Shown: positions 8,865 to 18,306 of the stretch, one piece after another
How positions within the stretch are numbered: the first letter of the stretch is position 1
How the letters are laid out: every line of letters begins with the position of its first letter
Origin: Halomonas sp. Bachu 37
GTDB taxonomy: Bacteria; Pseudomonadota; Gammaproteobacteria; Pseudomonadales; Halomonadaceae
Direction: 5' to 3'
DNA length: 64,000 nt
Assembly: GCF_039691755.1 (NCBI RefSeq)
Contig: NZ_CP137552.1
Location: 2,294,001 to 2,358,000, forward strand
Translations under genes and position numbers: made by a program
The notes under the pieces: generated by a model
What the model was told of the DNA's origin: nothing
Seen by the model: the letters and a program-made list of their open reading frames with translations, nothing else
The model's database searches: none

Positions 8865-9842
8865 TTACTGGGTATCGCCCAAGGCGTCTTCACGTACACC
8901 CTCGGCCATATCCGCCATCACCCGGTCGATCGCCGGCAAGGCCGCCTCACGGAAGGGCTCGACATCGGGCTCGATGATGGTCATGCCGTTCTTCTTCAGC
9001 TCTTCCAGATAGAACTCATCCAGTTCCTTCTCGCGTTGCGTGCCGTGTTCACGTGCTACGTCGATGGCCTCGGCGATCAGCTCCTGGTCCTCGGCATCCA
9101 AGCCTTCCCACCAGCGCTTGCTGGCCACCCAGTTCCATGGGAACTGCACGTGGCTGGTCATGATGATGTGATCCTGAACTTCCCACAGGCGCCGGGTATA
9201 GGGCGACGAGAGCGAATTTTCATGGCCGTCGACCTGGCCGGTCTGCATCGCCAGGTAAATCTCCGGCGCCGGTACGTTGACCACCTGGGCACCGATCTCC
9301 TCCCACACTTCCAGCCATACCGGCAGCGACGGCAGACGCAGGCGGAAGCCTTGGAGGTCTTCTGGCGAATGGATCGGCTTGTTGGCGGTCATGTGGCGCG
9401 GCCCGCGGTGCTGGGTACCGAAGAACTTGAGTCCGCCCTGCTCCTCAGCCTTTTCCACCAGGGCCTGACCCGACGGGCTCTCCATGTAGGCATCGACTTC
9501 ATCCCAGGTGGAGAATACGAAAGGTACGGTGATGGCATCGTATTCCGGCGCATACTGCTGGCGCCAGTTGCCACCGGTGATGGAAAGCTGAGTCTGGCCC
9601 AGGTTGAGCAGTTCCAGGACGGCATTTTCCCCACCCAGCGAACCGGCCAGGAAAGGACGCACGTCGAAGCGTCCCGGTGCCTGCTCTTCGAGGTATTCGG
9701 CGAAACGCTCCACAGCGGCACTTTCCGAGCCGCCTTCGCTCATGGTGTTGTTGACCTGGATTTCGATGGGGTTGGCGAGTGCAAACGGGGCGGCGGTGAG
9801 CATTCCCAGGGTGGTTAATGTGGCGAGCAGTGTGTTCCGCAT
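8865..9842 (-). CDS. dctP: TRAP transporter substrate-binding protein
   Basis: 325 residues with a signal peptide (hydrophobic core about 5-20, cleavage near ALA-NP). Family stretches include GENAVLELLNLGQTQLSI, the substrate-binding Arg region QGFRLRLP, and QTGQVDGHENS. It is the periplasmic ligand-binding subunit delivering substrate to DctQM. It is the first gene of dctPQM and is followed by an intrinsic terminator. The ligand cannot be told from sequence alone. Confidence 0.94.
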   Translation of the reverse strand: MRNTLLATLTTLGMLTAAPFALANPIEIQVNNTMSEGGSESAAVERFAEYLEEQAPGRFDVRPFLAGSLGGENAVLELLNLGQTQLSITGGNWRQQYAPEYDAITVPFVFSTWDEVDAYMESPSGQALVEKAEEQGGLKFFGTQHRGPRHMTANKPIHSPEDLQGFRLRLPSLPVWLEVWEEIGAQVVNVPAPEIYLAMQTGQVDGHENSLSSPYTRRLWEVQDHIIMTSHVQFPWNWVASKRWWEGLDAEDQELIAEAIDVAREHGTQREKELDEFYLEELKKNGMTIIEPDVEPFREAALPAIDRVMADMAEGVREDALGDTQ

Positions 9843-10531
<689 letters not shown>

Positions 10532-10570
10532 ACGCTTGGAAAACAAGCAAGAACATTAGTGAAGCCCGCC

Positions 10571-11464
10571 CTAGCAGGTGGTACCGATCAGGTGATCCAC
10601 CAGGTGCCGGGCGATGACCGGCAGAGTGTCGTAGCGGCGCATGCCGATCATCAGCTCGCGATGGGCCCAGGGGTCGGAAAGCGGGATGCTCTTGAGTTCA
10701 AGGTCACGCAGGTCACGATAGATGGTGCGCTCGGGAAGCACGCCCACGCCCATGCCGTGATGGATCATGCGGCAGATGGCATCGAAGCTACGCACCTGGA
10801 TGCGCATGCGCAGGGTCTTGCCGGCAAGCTGGGCCTGGTCATGCAGCAAAGTCTGCAGGGAAGCATCCTGCTGCAGGCCGATGAAATCGAAATCGGCCGC
10901 CTCGTGCAGCGAGATGGAGTCTCGTTCGGCTAGAGGATGCTGGCGCGGCGTCATCAGCACCAGGCGGTCGCGGCGATAGGGCATCACCTGCAACTCCTGT
11001 GCGGCCACGTGACCGGCGAAGATGCCCACATCGGTCAAGCCGTCGCGTACTGCGGCGATCACCTCACTGCTGACGCGCTCCTGCAGATCGATCTTGATCT
11101 GTGGATAGAGCCGTGAGAAGGCGCTGAGATCCTGGGGCAGGAAGGCGATAATGGCCGAGGTATTGGAGTGAATGCGCACATGGCCGCGTATGCCTTCGCC
11201 GTACTCGCTCAGCTCCGCCTGCAGACGCTCCACGTTCTCCAGGATACGTCGCGCATGATGCAGGAATGCCTGCCCCGCCGGCGTCAGCTCCACCCCCCGT
11301 GAGCGCCGGTAGAGCAGTGTCGTGCCGACCAACGCTTCCAGGTCGCTGATGCGCTTGCTTACCGCCGCCAGCGCCAGGTGCTCGCGTTCGGCCGCAGCCG
11401 TCAGTCGCCCTTCATCGGCAACGGATACGAACAACTTCAAGGTGACGAAATCGAAACGGCGCAT
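10571..11464 (-). CDS. LysR-family transcriptional regulator
   Basis: 297 residues from the ATG at 11464 (CAGGAG seven bases upstream; the frame opens nine codons earlier). Residues 1-60 form the winged helix (MRRFDFVTLKLFVSVADEGRLTAAAERE split by the usual turn), and the rest is a periplasmic-binding-like effector domain with AIIAFLPQDLSAFSRLYPQI. It is divergent from the CoA-transferase gene with 135 bp between, the standard arrangement for a LysR activator controlling the neighbour. The effector is unknown. Confidence 0.93.
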   Translation of the reverse strand: MRRFDFVTLKLFVSVADEGRLTAAAEREHLALAAVSKRISDLEALVGTTLLYRRSRGVELTPAGQAFLHHARRILENVERLQAELSEYGEGIRGHVRIHSNTSAIIAFLPQDLSAFSRLYPQIKIDLQERVSSEVIAAVRDGLTDVGIFAGHVAAQELQVMPYRRDRLVLMTPRQHPLAERDSISLHEAADFDFIGLQQDASLQTLLHDQAQLAGKTLRMRIQVRSFDAICRMIHHGMGVGVLPERTIYRDLRDLELKSIPLSDPWAHRELMIGMRRYDTLPVIARHLVDHLIGTTC

Positions 11465-11599
11465 GGCAAGCTCCTGGTGACCTTGCGCCATCCTAGCGCA
11501 AGGTTTCGCGAGTTACGAAGCCCAGCTTGCTGATTGCCTAATTGCGAGGTACCGGGGCCTCACGCATGCTGGCGTTTTCGATTCGCAAGGAGTGCTTGC

Positions 11600-12805
11600 A
11601 TGGCCGCGTCCGATTCTCGCCAACTCCCGTTGACCGGTCTCAAGGTGCTGGAACTGGGCCAATTGATCGCCGGTCCCTTCGCCACCAAGTTGCTGGGCGA
11701 GTTCGGTGCCGATGTGATCAAGATCGAGCCGCCCGGCACCGGCGACCCACTTCGCAAATGGCGAAAGATCGAAGACGGAACCTCGCTCTGGTGGCACGTG
11801 CAGACACGCAACAAGCGCTCGGTAGCGCTGGACCTGCGGAGCGCGGATGGCCAGGCCCTGGTGCGCCGTCTCGCCGCCGAGGCGGACGTGGTGGTGGAGA
11901 ACTTCCGCCCCGGCACCCTGGACAACTGGGAGCTTGGCTGGGAGACCCTTTCCGCCCTCAATCCGCGGCTGATCATGGTGCATATTTCCGGCTACGGACA
12001 GACCGGGCCTTATCGCGACAAACCCGGTTTCGGCGTGATCGGCGAAGCCATGGGCGGCTTGCGCTATCTGACCGGCCAACCCGGGGAGCCGTCGGTGCGG
12101 GTGGGGGTCAGCATCGGCGACTCGCTCTCCGCGCTATACGCGGTGATCGGCACATTGCTGGCGCTGCAAGAGCGCAACCGCAGCGGCCTGGGCCAGGAGA
12201 TCGACGTGGCGCTGTACGAGTCGGTCTTCGCCATGATGGAGAGTCTGCTGCCGGAATACGATGCCAGTGGCGAAATACGTGAGCCCAGCGGCAGTGCCTT
12301 GCCGGGCATTACTCCCTCCAATGCCTATCGCTGCCAGGGCGGTGACTACGTTCTGATCGCCGGCAACGGCGACAGCATCTTCAAGCGTCTGATGGAGGTG
12401 ATCGGCCGGCCGGAGATCGCCGATGACCCGAACCTGGCGCACAACGACGGACGTAGCCGCCAGGCCGAGATGATCGATGCCGCCATCCAGGCATGGACCC
12501 AGGAGCGCCCGCGTGACGAGATCCTTACTGCGCTTGACGCCGCCCGGGTGCCGGCGGGCTATCCCTATACCGCCGCCGATATCGCCAACGACCCGCACTA
12601 CGCCGCCCGCGAGATGCTCCAGACCATTCAACGCCCTAACGGCAAGCCACTGAAGGTGCCCGGGGTGCTCCCCAAGCTGAGTGCCACGCCGGGCCGCCTG
12701 GGCGAAGGCGGTGCGGAACTGGGCAAGCATACCGACGAGGTGCTCGACGAGCTGGGTATCGACCAGGCGACCCGCGACAAGCTGCGCCAGGCCGGCATCA
12801 TTTGA
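11600..12805 (+). CDS. CaiB/BaiF family (class III) CoA-transferase
   Basis: 401 residues from the ATG at 11600, preceded by AAGGAG. Family stretches are LKVLELGQLIAGPFATKLL, GADVIKIEPPGTGDPLRKW, the RNKRSVALDL block, and GVSIGDSLSALYAV, which contains the catalytic Asp of class III transferases. It moves CoA between acids, activating a carboxylate. The next gene, 39 bp downstream, is an HMG-CoA-lyase-type enzyme, so the pair probably activates and then cleaves a 3-hydroxy-acyl-CoA such as a citramalyl or hydroxymethylglutaryl thioester; that substrate is inference. Confidence 0.9.
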   Translation: MAASDSRQLPLTGLKVLELGQLIAGPFATKLLGEFGADVIKIEPPGTGDPLRKWRKIEDGTSLWWHVQTRNKRSVALDLRSADGQALVRRLAAEADVVVENFRPGTLDNWELGWETLSALNPRLIMVHISGYGQTGPYRDKPGFGVIGEAMGGLRYLTGQPGEPSVRVGVSIGDSLSALYAVIGTLLALQERNRSGLGQEIDVALYESVFAMMESLLPEYDASGEIREPSGSALPGITPSNAYRCQGGDYVLIAGNGDSIFKRLMEVIGRPEIADDPNLAHNDGRSRQAEMIDAAIQAWTQERPRDEILTALDAARVPAGYPYTAADIANDPHYAAREMLQTIQRPNGKPLKVPGVLPKLSATPGRLGEGGAELGKHTDEVLDELGIDQATRDKLRQAGII

Positions 12806-12844
12806 TTACGGCAGCCAAGCGCGGCAGCGCTACAAGGAGTTTTC

Positions 12845-13762
12845 ATGAGTCAGTTGCAGATCAATGAAGTGGCCCCCCGCGACGGCCTGCAGATCGAGGC
12901 CCGTTTCGTCCCCACGGCGGACAAGATCCGCTGGATCGACGACCTCTCCGCCACTGGGCTGGCGCGCATCGAAGCCACGTCCTTTACCTCGCCGAAGGCG
13001 ATACCCAACCTGGCGGATGCCGCGGAAGTGGTCGTCGGCATCCAGCGCCGCTCGGGAGTGGAAATCACCGTACTGGTGCCCAACCTCAAGGGTTGCGAGC
13101 GCGCCCTGGCCTGCGGGGTCGACGAGATCAACCTGGTCATGTCCGCCAGCGATTCCCACGGCCTGGCCAACCTGCGCATGACGCCGGAGCAGTCCCTGGC
13201 GCAGTTCGAGACGATCGTCGCCAAGGCTCAAGGCAGCGGCGTGTTCGTCAACGCCTCGCTCTCCACCGCATTCGGTTGCCCCTTCGAAGGCGATGTGCCG
13301 CAAGAGCGTGTCTTGGCGCTGGTGGAACGCCTGCTTGGCTTAGGCATACAAGGCGTGACCCTGTGCGACACCACCGGAATGGCCGACCCCGCCCAGGTGG
13401 GCGAGCTATGCCGAGCGGTGACGGCCCGCTGGCCCCAGACGCCCTTCACGCTCCACTTTCACAATACACGCGGCATGGGGCTGGCCAACGCCCTGGCGGC
13501 CTGGCAGGCGGGAATCACCCGTTTCGATGCCGCACTCGGCGGCCTGGGCGGCTGTCCCTACGCCCCCGGCGCCACCGGCAATGTCTGCACCGAAGACCTG
13601 GTGCATATGTTCGAGCGAATGGGCGTGGCAACCGGGGTGGATCTCGACGCGCTGCTGGCCGTCTCTGCCAAGCTACCCGACCTCGTCGGTCACGCCACGC
13701 CCGGCCAGGTGGTCAAGGCGGGCAAGGCCGACCGGCGCTACCCCATGCCGCAACGCGGCTAA
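12845..13762 (+). CDS. Hydroxymethylglutaryl-CoA lyase family protein
   Basis: 305 residues with AAGGAG six bases before the ATG. TIM-barrel lyase motifs are intact: EVAPRDGLQ at the N-terminus, metal ligands in LHFHNTRG (about 200-207), and the signature around GGLGGCPYAPGATGN with the catalytic Cys. It cleaves HMG-CoA or a close analogue to acetyl-CoA (or pyruvate) and a keto acid. Co-transcription with the CoA-transferase and a divergent LysR gene points to catabolism of a branched or C5/C6 acid rather than leucine breakdown, since no other leucine-pathway genes are near. Confidence 0.9.
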   Translation: MSQLQINEVAPRDGLQIEARFVPTADKIRWIDDLSATGLARIEATSFTSPKAIPNLADAAEVVVGIQRRSGVEITVLVPNLKGCERALACGVDEINLVMSASDSHGLANLRMTPEQSLAQFETIVAKAQGSGVFVNASLSTAFGCPFEGDVPQERVLALVERLLGLGIQGVTLCDTTGMADPAQVGELCRAVTARWPQTPFTLHFHNTRGMGLANALAAWQAGITRFDAALGGLGGCPYAPGATGNVCTEDLVHMFERMGVATGVDLDALLAVSAKLPDLVGHATPGQVVKAGKADRRYPMPQRG

Positions 13763-13765
13763 GCG

Positions 13766-13858
13766 TCACTGCCATTGCTGGTGGCGCAGCCGCTCGGCGA
13801 TCGTCTCCACATCGCCCGATTCGCCGAGTACGTCGCGGAGATTGGCGAAGCGGGCGCC
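13766..13858 (-). other. In-frame 30-codon tail beyond the amber stop of the nuclease-like gene
   Basis: Directly after the TAG at 13859-13861, in the same frame, the sequence encodes GARFANLRDVLGESGD and then VETIAERLRHQQWQ before a TGA at 13766-13768. The composition looks coding and continues the preceding protein naturally (SPGGI-stop-GARFANL), as if a CAG codon had become TAG. Confidence 0.65.
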
Positions 13859-14749
13859 CTAGATGCCGCCGGGGGATGTCTTTCGGTAGTTCGTGGCCAC
13901 CGGACGGCCGCAGAAAAAACGGTACCCCTGGGCGATATGATAACCGCAGTGGGTTTCGGCATCGGCGATGATCGCCTTCAACCGCTCATCGTATTCGTCC
14001 GTCTCGCGGCCCTTTACCAGTCTCTTGGCAATCGCCCCCTCCGACACGCTGACATCGAACACGCTTTCCACCTCCCATAGCGCACTGACACGCTTGTTGC
14101 GGTAGATGCCGACATAGCGGTGCGGGGTATAGCCGCGGCTGACCGGCTGAAAGTAGATGCCGTACGTCTCGTTGAGTTCGTAGCTCTGCCCGCAGGGCAC
14201 GATGCGCATCAGGTAGGGCGACTGGTCGAACAATCCGACGTCATTGCAGTACTCCACGTAGTCGTCGACGATCTCCTTGATATCGTACTCGTACGCCTGG
14301 AACAGCGACTGGGCGTGGCGGCACACGTCCTCGTAGGTGACGCTCTTGAACACCACCCCCGGCATTTCGCTTGCAATCCGCTCCGCCAGGCGGCGCTCCA
14401 CTGTCGGTGAGTGTTTCTTGCTCAGCAGCAGCAGTATCTTCTGCGCCTCGTCGCCGAAGCCCCTGGCATGGCGCAGCAGTTGGTCGTCATTGCGCCCCGA
14501 GTCCACCTTGGCCTCCACCAGCACCTTGAAGCTCGGCTGGGAGATGCTGCCGTCCGGCACCGAGTCGGTACCCCGGACCTGCTGGTTGATGGAGACGCCG
14601 ATGTCAAGATCCACGCCGGTGAGTTCGGACAGGAAGGCCGCCGCGCGCTTGGGCGAGTAGGCGTAGATGCGCGCAAAGAGTTGCAGGGTATTGTTGGTGA
14701 CGGTGTTTTCCACACTCGAATAACGCTGGAAATAGGTAATCTTCGACAC
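13859..14749 (-). CDS. PD-(D/E)XK nuclease-like protein, ended by an in-frame amber codon
   Basis: 296 residues from the GTG at 14749, which has AAGGA upstream; the frame is open further but those codons are not protein-like. The centre has VPDGSI followed by VLVEAKV and DQLLRHA, matching the PD-x(n)-E-x-K core and downstream Q of the PD-(D/E)XK nuclease superfamily. No partner methylase is seen, so a restriction role is not shown. The frame ends at TAG 13859-13861 and stays open for 30 more codons, so the protein is probably truncated or the stop is read through. The next gene upstream on the same strand is the coiled-coil membrane protein. Confidence 0.7.
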   Translation of the reverse strand: MSKITYFQRYSSVENTVTNNTLQLFARIYAYSPKRAAAFLSELTGVDLDIGVSINQQVRGTDSVPDGSISQPSFKVLVEAKVDSGRNDDQLLRHARGFGDEAQKILLLLSKKHSPTVERRLAERIASEMPGVVFKSVTYEDVCRHAQSLFQAYEYDIKEIVDDYVEYCNDVGLFDQSPYLMRIVPCGQSYELNETYGIYFQPVSRGYTPHRYVGIYRNKRVSALWEVESVFDVSVSEGAIAKRLVKGRETDEYDERLKAIIADAETHCGYHIAQGYRFFCGRPVATNYRKTSPGGI

Positions 14750-14793
14750 GGGGTTTCCTTGGTCGGTTTCGGGGCGGGGTCGGCATGGGCGCG

Positions 14794-15681
14794 TTACCCG
14801 GTCGCCTGGGCGGAGGTTACCGCATTCACCAGGCGCAATGGAGCGAGATCCACCAGGCTGGTGCAGACCTGCCGTGCCTGGGCATTGGCCGCGCAGCAGG
14901 TCTGCGCCTGGAGGACCAGCATGATGGCGGGGGCACTGTGGTATGTCCCGCGCAAGTGCAGGCGAAGCACGAAGCGGCCCCGGCCACGGTTCCACACCAG
15001 CCAGGCCTCGCCCTGGCGAATCGGGGCATCATCGACCACCACTTCCTCTATGCAGCGGGCCGCCAGGGGTTCGGCCAGGATGGCCTTCAACCAGCCTTCG
15101 TGATGGGGAGTCGCCGCTCTTCCCAGGCCGGGGCCACGCTGGCTACGCTGCGCTGACTGCGGCGCAGACAGGGTCGCTGCCACCGGGGCCACATAGCGGC
15201 GCAAGCGCCTCGTCTGGTCGCGCATGGATCGAGCCTTGCGGGCATAGCGTCGCTGCAGCCCGGCCAGCTCGCGACGGGCCTTGCGGCACATGTACATCAG
15301 CTTGTCCCTCTCTTCGCGTGGCACCCGGCCCTGGCGTGGGAGCACGCCGCCCATGGCCTGCTCGTTTCCCTGGGCCTGGTGGGCCTGGCTCAGGCGAGTT
15401 TCCAGTCCGGTGAGCAACGCTTCGCCGGACACGATGACATGGTGGACCTCCAGCACCTCCCGCCGACGCTGCTGGCAGGTTCGCAGCGCCCCGGTGATGT
15501 AACGACCACGCAGCCACCAGGCGATACCGGCCGCGGCACCGAAAAGCAGCCAGACAAGCCCGCGGCTCATTCCTCCGTTAAGCGCGGAAAGCGTCGCTAG
15601 CCGCAGGCTTGCCTCGGCCAGCACCAGGGGCACCACCGCCAGTGCCAGCCCCGCCAATGACCAATCACGTCTGCTCGGCAT
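14794..15681 (-). CDS. Unknown protein with two membrane segments and a coiled-coil-like region
   Basis: 295 residues, not recognised. Residues about 8-24 and 41-57 are hydrophobic (LAGLALAVVPLVLAEA and LVWLLFGAAAGIAWWL), followed by an Arg/Glu/Gln-rich stretch from 60 to 160 that should be helical and soluble, then a C-terminal domain containing AWLVWNRGRGRFVLRLHLRG. It may be a small inner-membrane protein with a cytoplasmic domain. Its start lies about 200 bp from a divergent WYL regulator with a perfect palindrome between them, so it is the likely target of that regulator. Function unknown. Confidence 0.6.
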   Translation of the reverse strand: MPSRRDWSLAGLALAVVPLVLAEASLRLATLSALNGGMSRGLVWLLFGAAAGIAWWLRGRYITGALRTCQQRRREVLEVHHVIVSGEALLTGLETRLSQAHQAQGNEQAMGGVLPRQGRVPREERDKLMYMCRKARRELAGLQRRYARKARSMRDQTRRLRRYVAPVAATLSAPQSAQRSQRGPGLGRAATPHHEGWLKAILAEPLAARCIEEVVVDDAPIRQGEAWLVWNRGRGRFVLRLHLRGTYHSAPAIMLVLQAQTCCAANAQARQVCTSLVDLAPLRLVNAVTSAQATG

Positions 15682-15738
15682 ACTCGTGCCCTCTCGTCGT
15701 TGCGTCCTGGAATGGAGACAAGCACCATAACGAACGCC

Positions 15739-15757
15739 TGCGTCACTTAGTGACGCA
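15739..15757. promoter_or_regulatory. Perfect 8-3-8 palindrome, likely operator of the WYL regulator
   Basis: TGCGTCAC-TTA-GTGACGCA sits between the divergent unknown membrane protein gene (start 15681) and the WYL regulator (start 15880). Both half-sites match exactly. Position and symmetry fit an autoregulatory operator. Confidence 0.65.
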
Positions 15758-15879
15758 TCAAGACGCTAAATCAGCGAATGCTCATTGAGAGTCGGTTTAG
15801 CCTCTCGGCGCGAGGAAACGACCTGAGAACGCCTGAAGACGGGTCTGCAAAACAGGAAGAGAAACAAGAGAGAGACAAG

Positions 15880-16884
15880 ATGGCGGAAACACGCGAACCG
15901 CTGCCGCGCTACCTGGCGTTGCTCGAACTGATTCCCCGGGCACCACGCTTCATCGACACCCCCACGTTGCTGAACAGACTCCACGCCCAAGGATTTAATA
16001 GCGACATACGAGCGCTGCAGCGCGACCTGAGCGGCCCGCTGATGCGGCGCTTCCCGCTGCAGTGCGACGATAGCCACAAGCCGTTCCGCTGGTCGTTTCC
16101 CAGTCACTACCAGCTCTCGTTGCCCGGGCTGGACCTGCCGCAAGCGTTGGCCTGGGTCATGGCGGAGGCCCACCTGAGCAACCTGCTGCCGGAGGTGGTA
16201 CTGGCGCAGCTGGAGCCCCAGTTCAACCTGGCCCGCAAGCAGCTCGACGGCCTGGATGGCAACGGCTTCGGCCAGTGGGCCCAGCGCGTTCGTACCGTGA
16301 CACCCGGGCTAACGCTGCTGCCGGCGCGGATCGAGGCAAGCATCTGGCAGGCGGTGACCGACGCCCTTCTGCGCCAACAGGCGCTTGCGGTGCGCTACCT
16401 GTCGCGTACCCGGGAGACCGAGTCCACGCTCCTGCTTCATCCCCAGGGGCTGGTCAGCCGCCACGGCGTCTCCTATCTAGTGGCGCTGGTCAACGACTAC
16501 GACGACCCCCGCCACTTCGCCCTGCACCGGCTGCGCCACGCCGCCCCGAGCGATAAGCCCTGGCGGGAGGCGACGGATTTCGACCTCGATACGCATATTC
16601 AGGAAGGTGCATTCGCCTACCGCGAGGGGCCGCAGACCGTGCGGCTGGTGGCCGAGGTGGCGCCCTCCATCGCCTGGTTGCTCAGCGAAACCCCACTGTG
16701 CGACGCGCAGACGCTGTACTCGCTGCCCGGCGGTGAGGCCTACCGGCTGGAAGCCGAGGTCCCCGACGACAAGCAGACCCTGTGGTGGCTGCGGGGCCTG
16801 GGCGCCCACGTTCACGTGCTTGCCCCGGCGCATTGGCGCGAGGACATACGCGAGCACGCCCGGCGAATCCTCGCCCGTGAATGA
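15880..16884 (+). CDS. WYL-domain transcriptional regulator
   Basis: 334 residues from the ATG at 15880, which follows an AGAGAGA purine tract; an in-frame ATG at 15778 gives a poor extension. An N-terminal winged helix (PRYLALLELIPRAPRFIDTPTLLNRL is split over helix 1 to 2) is followed by a WYL core with LAVRYLSRTRETESTLLLHPQGLV and HRLRHA, and a C-terminal WCX-like domain ending REDIREHARRIL. WYL regulators sense nucleic acid-related or other small ligands and often repress divergent genes. The palindrome at 15739 is its probable site. WYL repressors of this size sometimes control phage-defence genes, but nothing here proves that. Confidence 0.85.
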   Translation: MAETREPLPRYLALLELIPRAPRFIDTPTLLNRLHAQGFNSDIRALQRDLSGPLMRRFPLQCDDSHKPFRWSFPSHYQLSLPGLDLPQALAWVMAEAHLSNLLPEVVLAQLEPQFNLARKQLDGLDGNGFGQWAQRVRTVTPGLTLLPARIEASIWQAVTDALLRQQALAVRYLSRTRETESTLLLHPQGLVSRHGVSYLVALVNDYDDPRHFALHRLRHAAPSDKPWREATDFDLDTHIQEGAFAYREGPQTVRLVAEVAPSIAWLLSETPLCDAQTLYSLPGGEAYRLEAEVPDDKQTLWWLRGLGAHVHVLAPAHWREDIREHARRILARE

Positions 16885-16962
16885 GCCTTGCCGCCGTATC
16901 CCTCAGGAAAATCGCCGCATGGTCGGTATTTACCCCAGGACTCGGCAACTTTTAACGCCGAC

Positions 16963-17172
16963 TCACAGCACCTCGTCATCACGGCCGACCTCGACATAAT
17001 CCAGCTCGCCGGTGGTCAACGACACCTCGACACGCAGCTGAATCGGTGCGCAGCACTGATGGCAATCCTCGTACGTCTCATGGCTGCCTTGTGACGTATC
17101 AATCAGAAACTCGAGGAGACTGTCGCAATAGGGACAGTTGAAGTGATACGCCACGATGGCATCGCTCTGCAT
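16963..17172 (-). CDS. CPXCG-type cysteine-rich small protein
   Basis: 69 residues with two Cys pairs, CPYC (about 13-16) and CHQCC (about 37-41), that should bind zinc. The spacing and length match the small CPXCG cysteine-rich family found widely in gammaproteobacteria. Function unknown; it is a stand-alone gene between the WYL regulator and the siderophore-binding protein. Confidence 0.8.
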   Translation of the reverse strand: MQSDAIVAYHFNCPYCDSLLEFLIDTSQGSHETYEDCHQCCAPIQLRVEVSLTTGELDYVEVGRDDEVL

Positions 17173-17345
17173 AAGGCCTCCCGCGACAATAACTCTCTGA
17201 AAGTGCAGTTTTCACTTTAGCCGCCATGCAGTGCTGCGGCCATGTGCGCTCTAGGCGGCCTGCCGCCCTCACGATTTGAGGGCGGTAGCGTTTTCCGCAA
17301 CGACCTGTTCCTTCTTAGAGTGGAGACAAGCCACCGCTTTCCTGA

Positions 17346-17381
17346 GAAAATGAGAAAATATCGCATATAAAATATTTTCTC
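17346..17381. promoter_or_regulatory. AT-rich inverted repeat with Fur-like half-site upstream of the siderophore-binding protein gene
   Basis: GAGAAAATAT and ATATTTTCTC (17352-17361 and 17372-17381) form a perfect 10-bp inverted repeat with a 10-bp spacer. The left flank contains GAAAATGAGAA (17346-17356), similar to a Fur half-site. The repeat ends 2 bp before the ribosome site AAAGGA, so it could be an operator or a 5' UTR stem-loop. Confidence 0.45.
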
Positions 17382-17396
17382 ATGAAAGGAGTTCCG

Positions 17397-18260
17397 ATGA
17401 AGGCTACGATTTCCTCCTCGACCGTCGCCGCGATGTTGCTGCTTACAGCGGTTGGTGCCGCTGCCAACGACGACCAGCGCATTGCCACCTTCGACCTGGG
17501 AAGCCTGGACACCATCGACGCCCTGGGTTTGAGCACGCATGTGGTTGGCGTGCCGAAAGCCAGTCTGCCCGACTATCTGGCGCAGTATGCCAGCGATGAC
17601 TACATCGACATCGGCGGCCTGCGTTCTCCCGACATGGACGCCATCAGCGAAAGCGACCCCAGCCTGATTCTCTACACCGGCCGTCAAGGCGAGTGGGAAG
17701 AAGAACTTGCCGATATCGCCCCGCTGTTCGACACCACCCTGCAGGGCGATGACTACCTGGCGGCGTTCGATGCCAATGTACGTGAGCTGGCCGGTCGGCT
17801 GGCGGTGGAAAGCGCAGCGGAAGAGGCCCTTGAAAGCCTGCATGCCGAGATTGAAAGCCACCGCGAAGCACTGAGTCACGCCCCCCGGACGCTGGTGGTC
17901 ACTCACAACGGCGGCAATTTGATGCTCAACCGACATCCCGTGATACACGAGGTGCTGGGCGTCGCGGCGCTCGATATGCCCGAAAGCGTTAAATCGGAAA
18001 CCCGTGGCACCCGGACCTTCACCCCGCTTTCACCGGAAGCGATTGGCGAGATTGATCCAGAGGTCGTGCTGGTGATCGACCGCAGCGCCGCGATCGGCGA
18101 TGAGCCCGCCGATGCCGACAGCCTGAGTCAAACCTTTGAGAACGCCGGGACCGAAGCGCGGGTCGTCATGCTCACACCCGCGCTCTGGTACCTCTCCGGT
18201 GGCGGCCTGCAGAGCCTGGAGCGTCAAGTCGATGAAGTGGTCACCGCGCTGAAGCACTAA
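17397..18260 (+). CDS. Siderophore ABC transporter substrate-binding protein (FatB/CeuE-like), orphan
   Basis: 287 residues from the ATG at 17397 (AAAGGA upstream; the frame also opens at 17382). A signal peptide spans about 1-23. Family stretches include FDLGSLDTIDALGL, VVGVPKASLPDYL, the RQGEWEEEL block and TPALWYLSGGGLQSLERQ, close to iron-catecholate/petrobactin binding proteins. It should capture a ferric siderophore in the periplasm. No permease or ATPase gene is adjacent, so it must use one encoded elsewhere. The Fur-like inverted repeat upstream supports iron regulation. Confidence 0.88.
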   Translation: MKATISSSTVAAMLLLTAVGAAANDDQRIATFDLGSLDTIDALGLSTHVVGVPKASLPDYLAQYASDDYIDIGGLRSPDMDAISESDPSLILYTGRQGEWEEELADIAPLFDTTLQGDDYLAAFDANVRELAGRLAVESAAEEALESLHAEIESHREALSHAPRTLVVTHNGGNLMLNRHPVIHEVLGVAALDMPESVKSETRGTRTFTPLSPEAIGEIDPEVVLVIDRSAAIGDEPADADSLSQTFENAGTEARVVMLTPALWYLSGGGLQSLERQVDEVVTALKH

Positions 18261-18306
18261 TCACCACGCTGCCGGCGTATGCCGGCAGCGTACAGCATAC
18301 TCCCGA

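Noticed and set aside
17352..17381. Intrinsic terminator upstream of the siderophore-binding gene
   Set aside because: The stem is AT-only, has a 10-nt spacer and lies right before a ribosome site, so an operator or leader structure is more likely.
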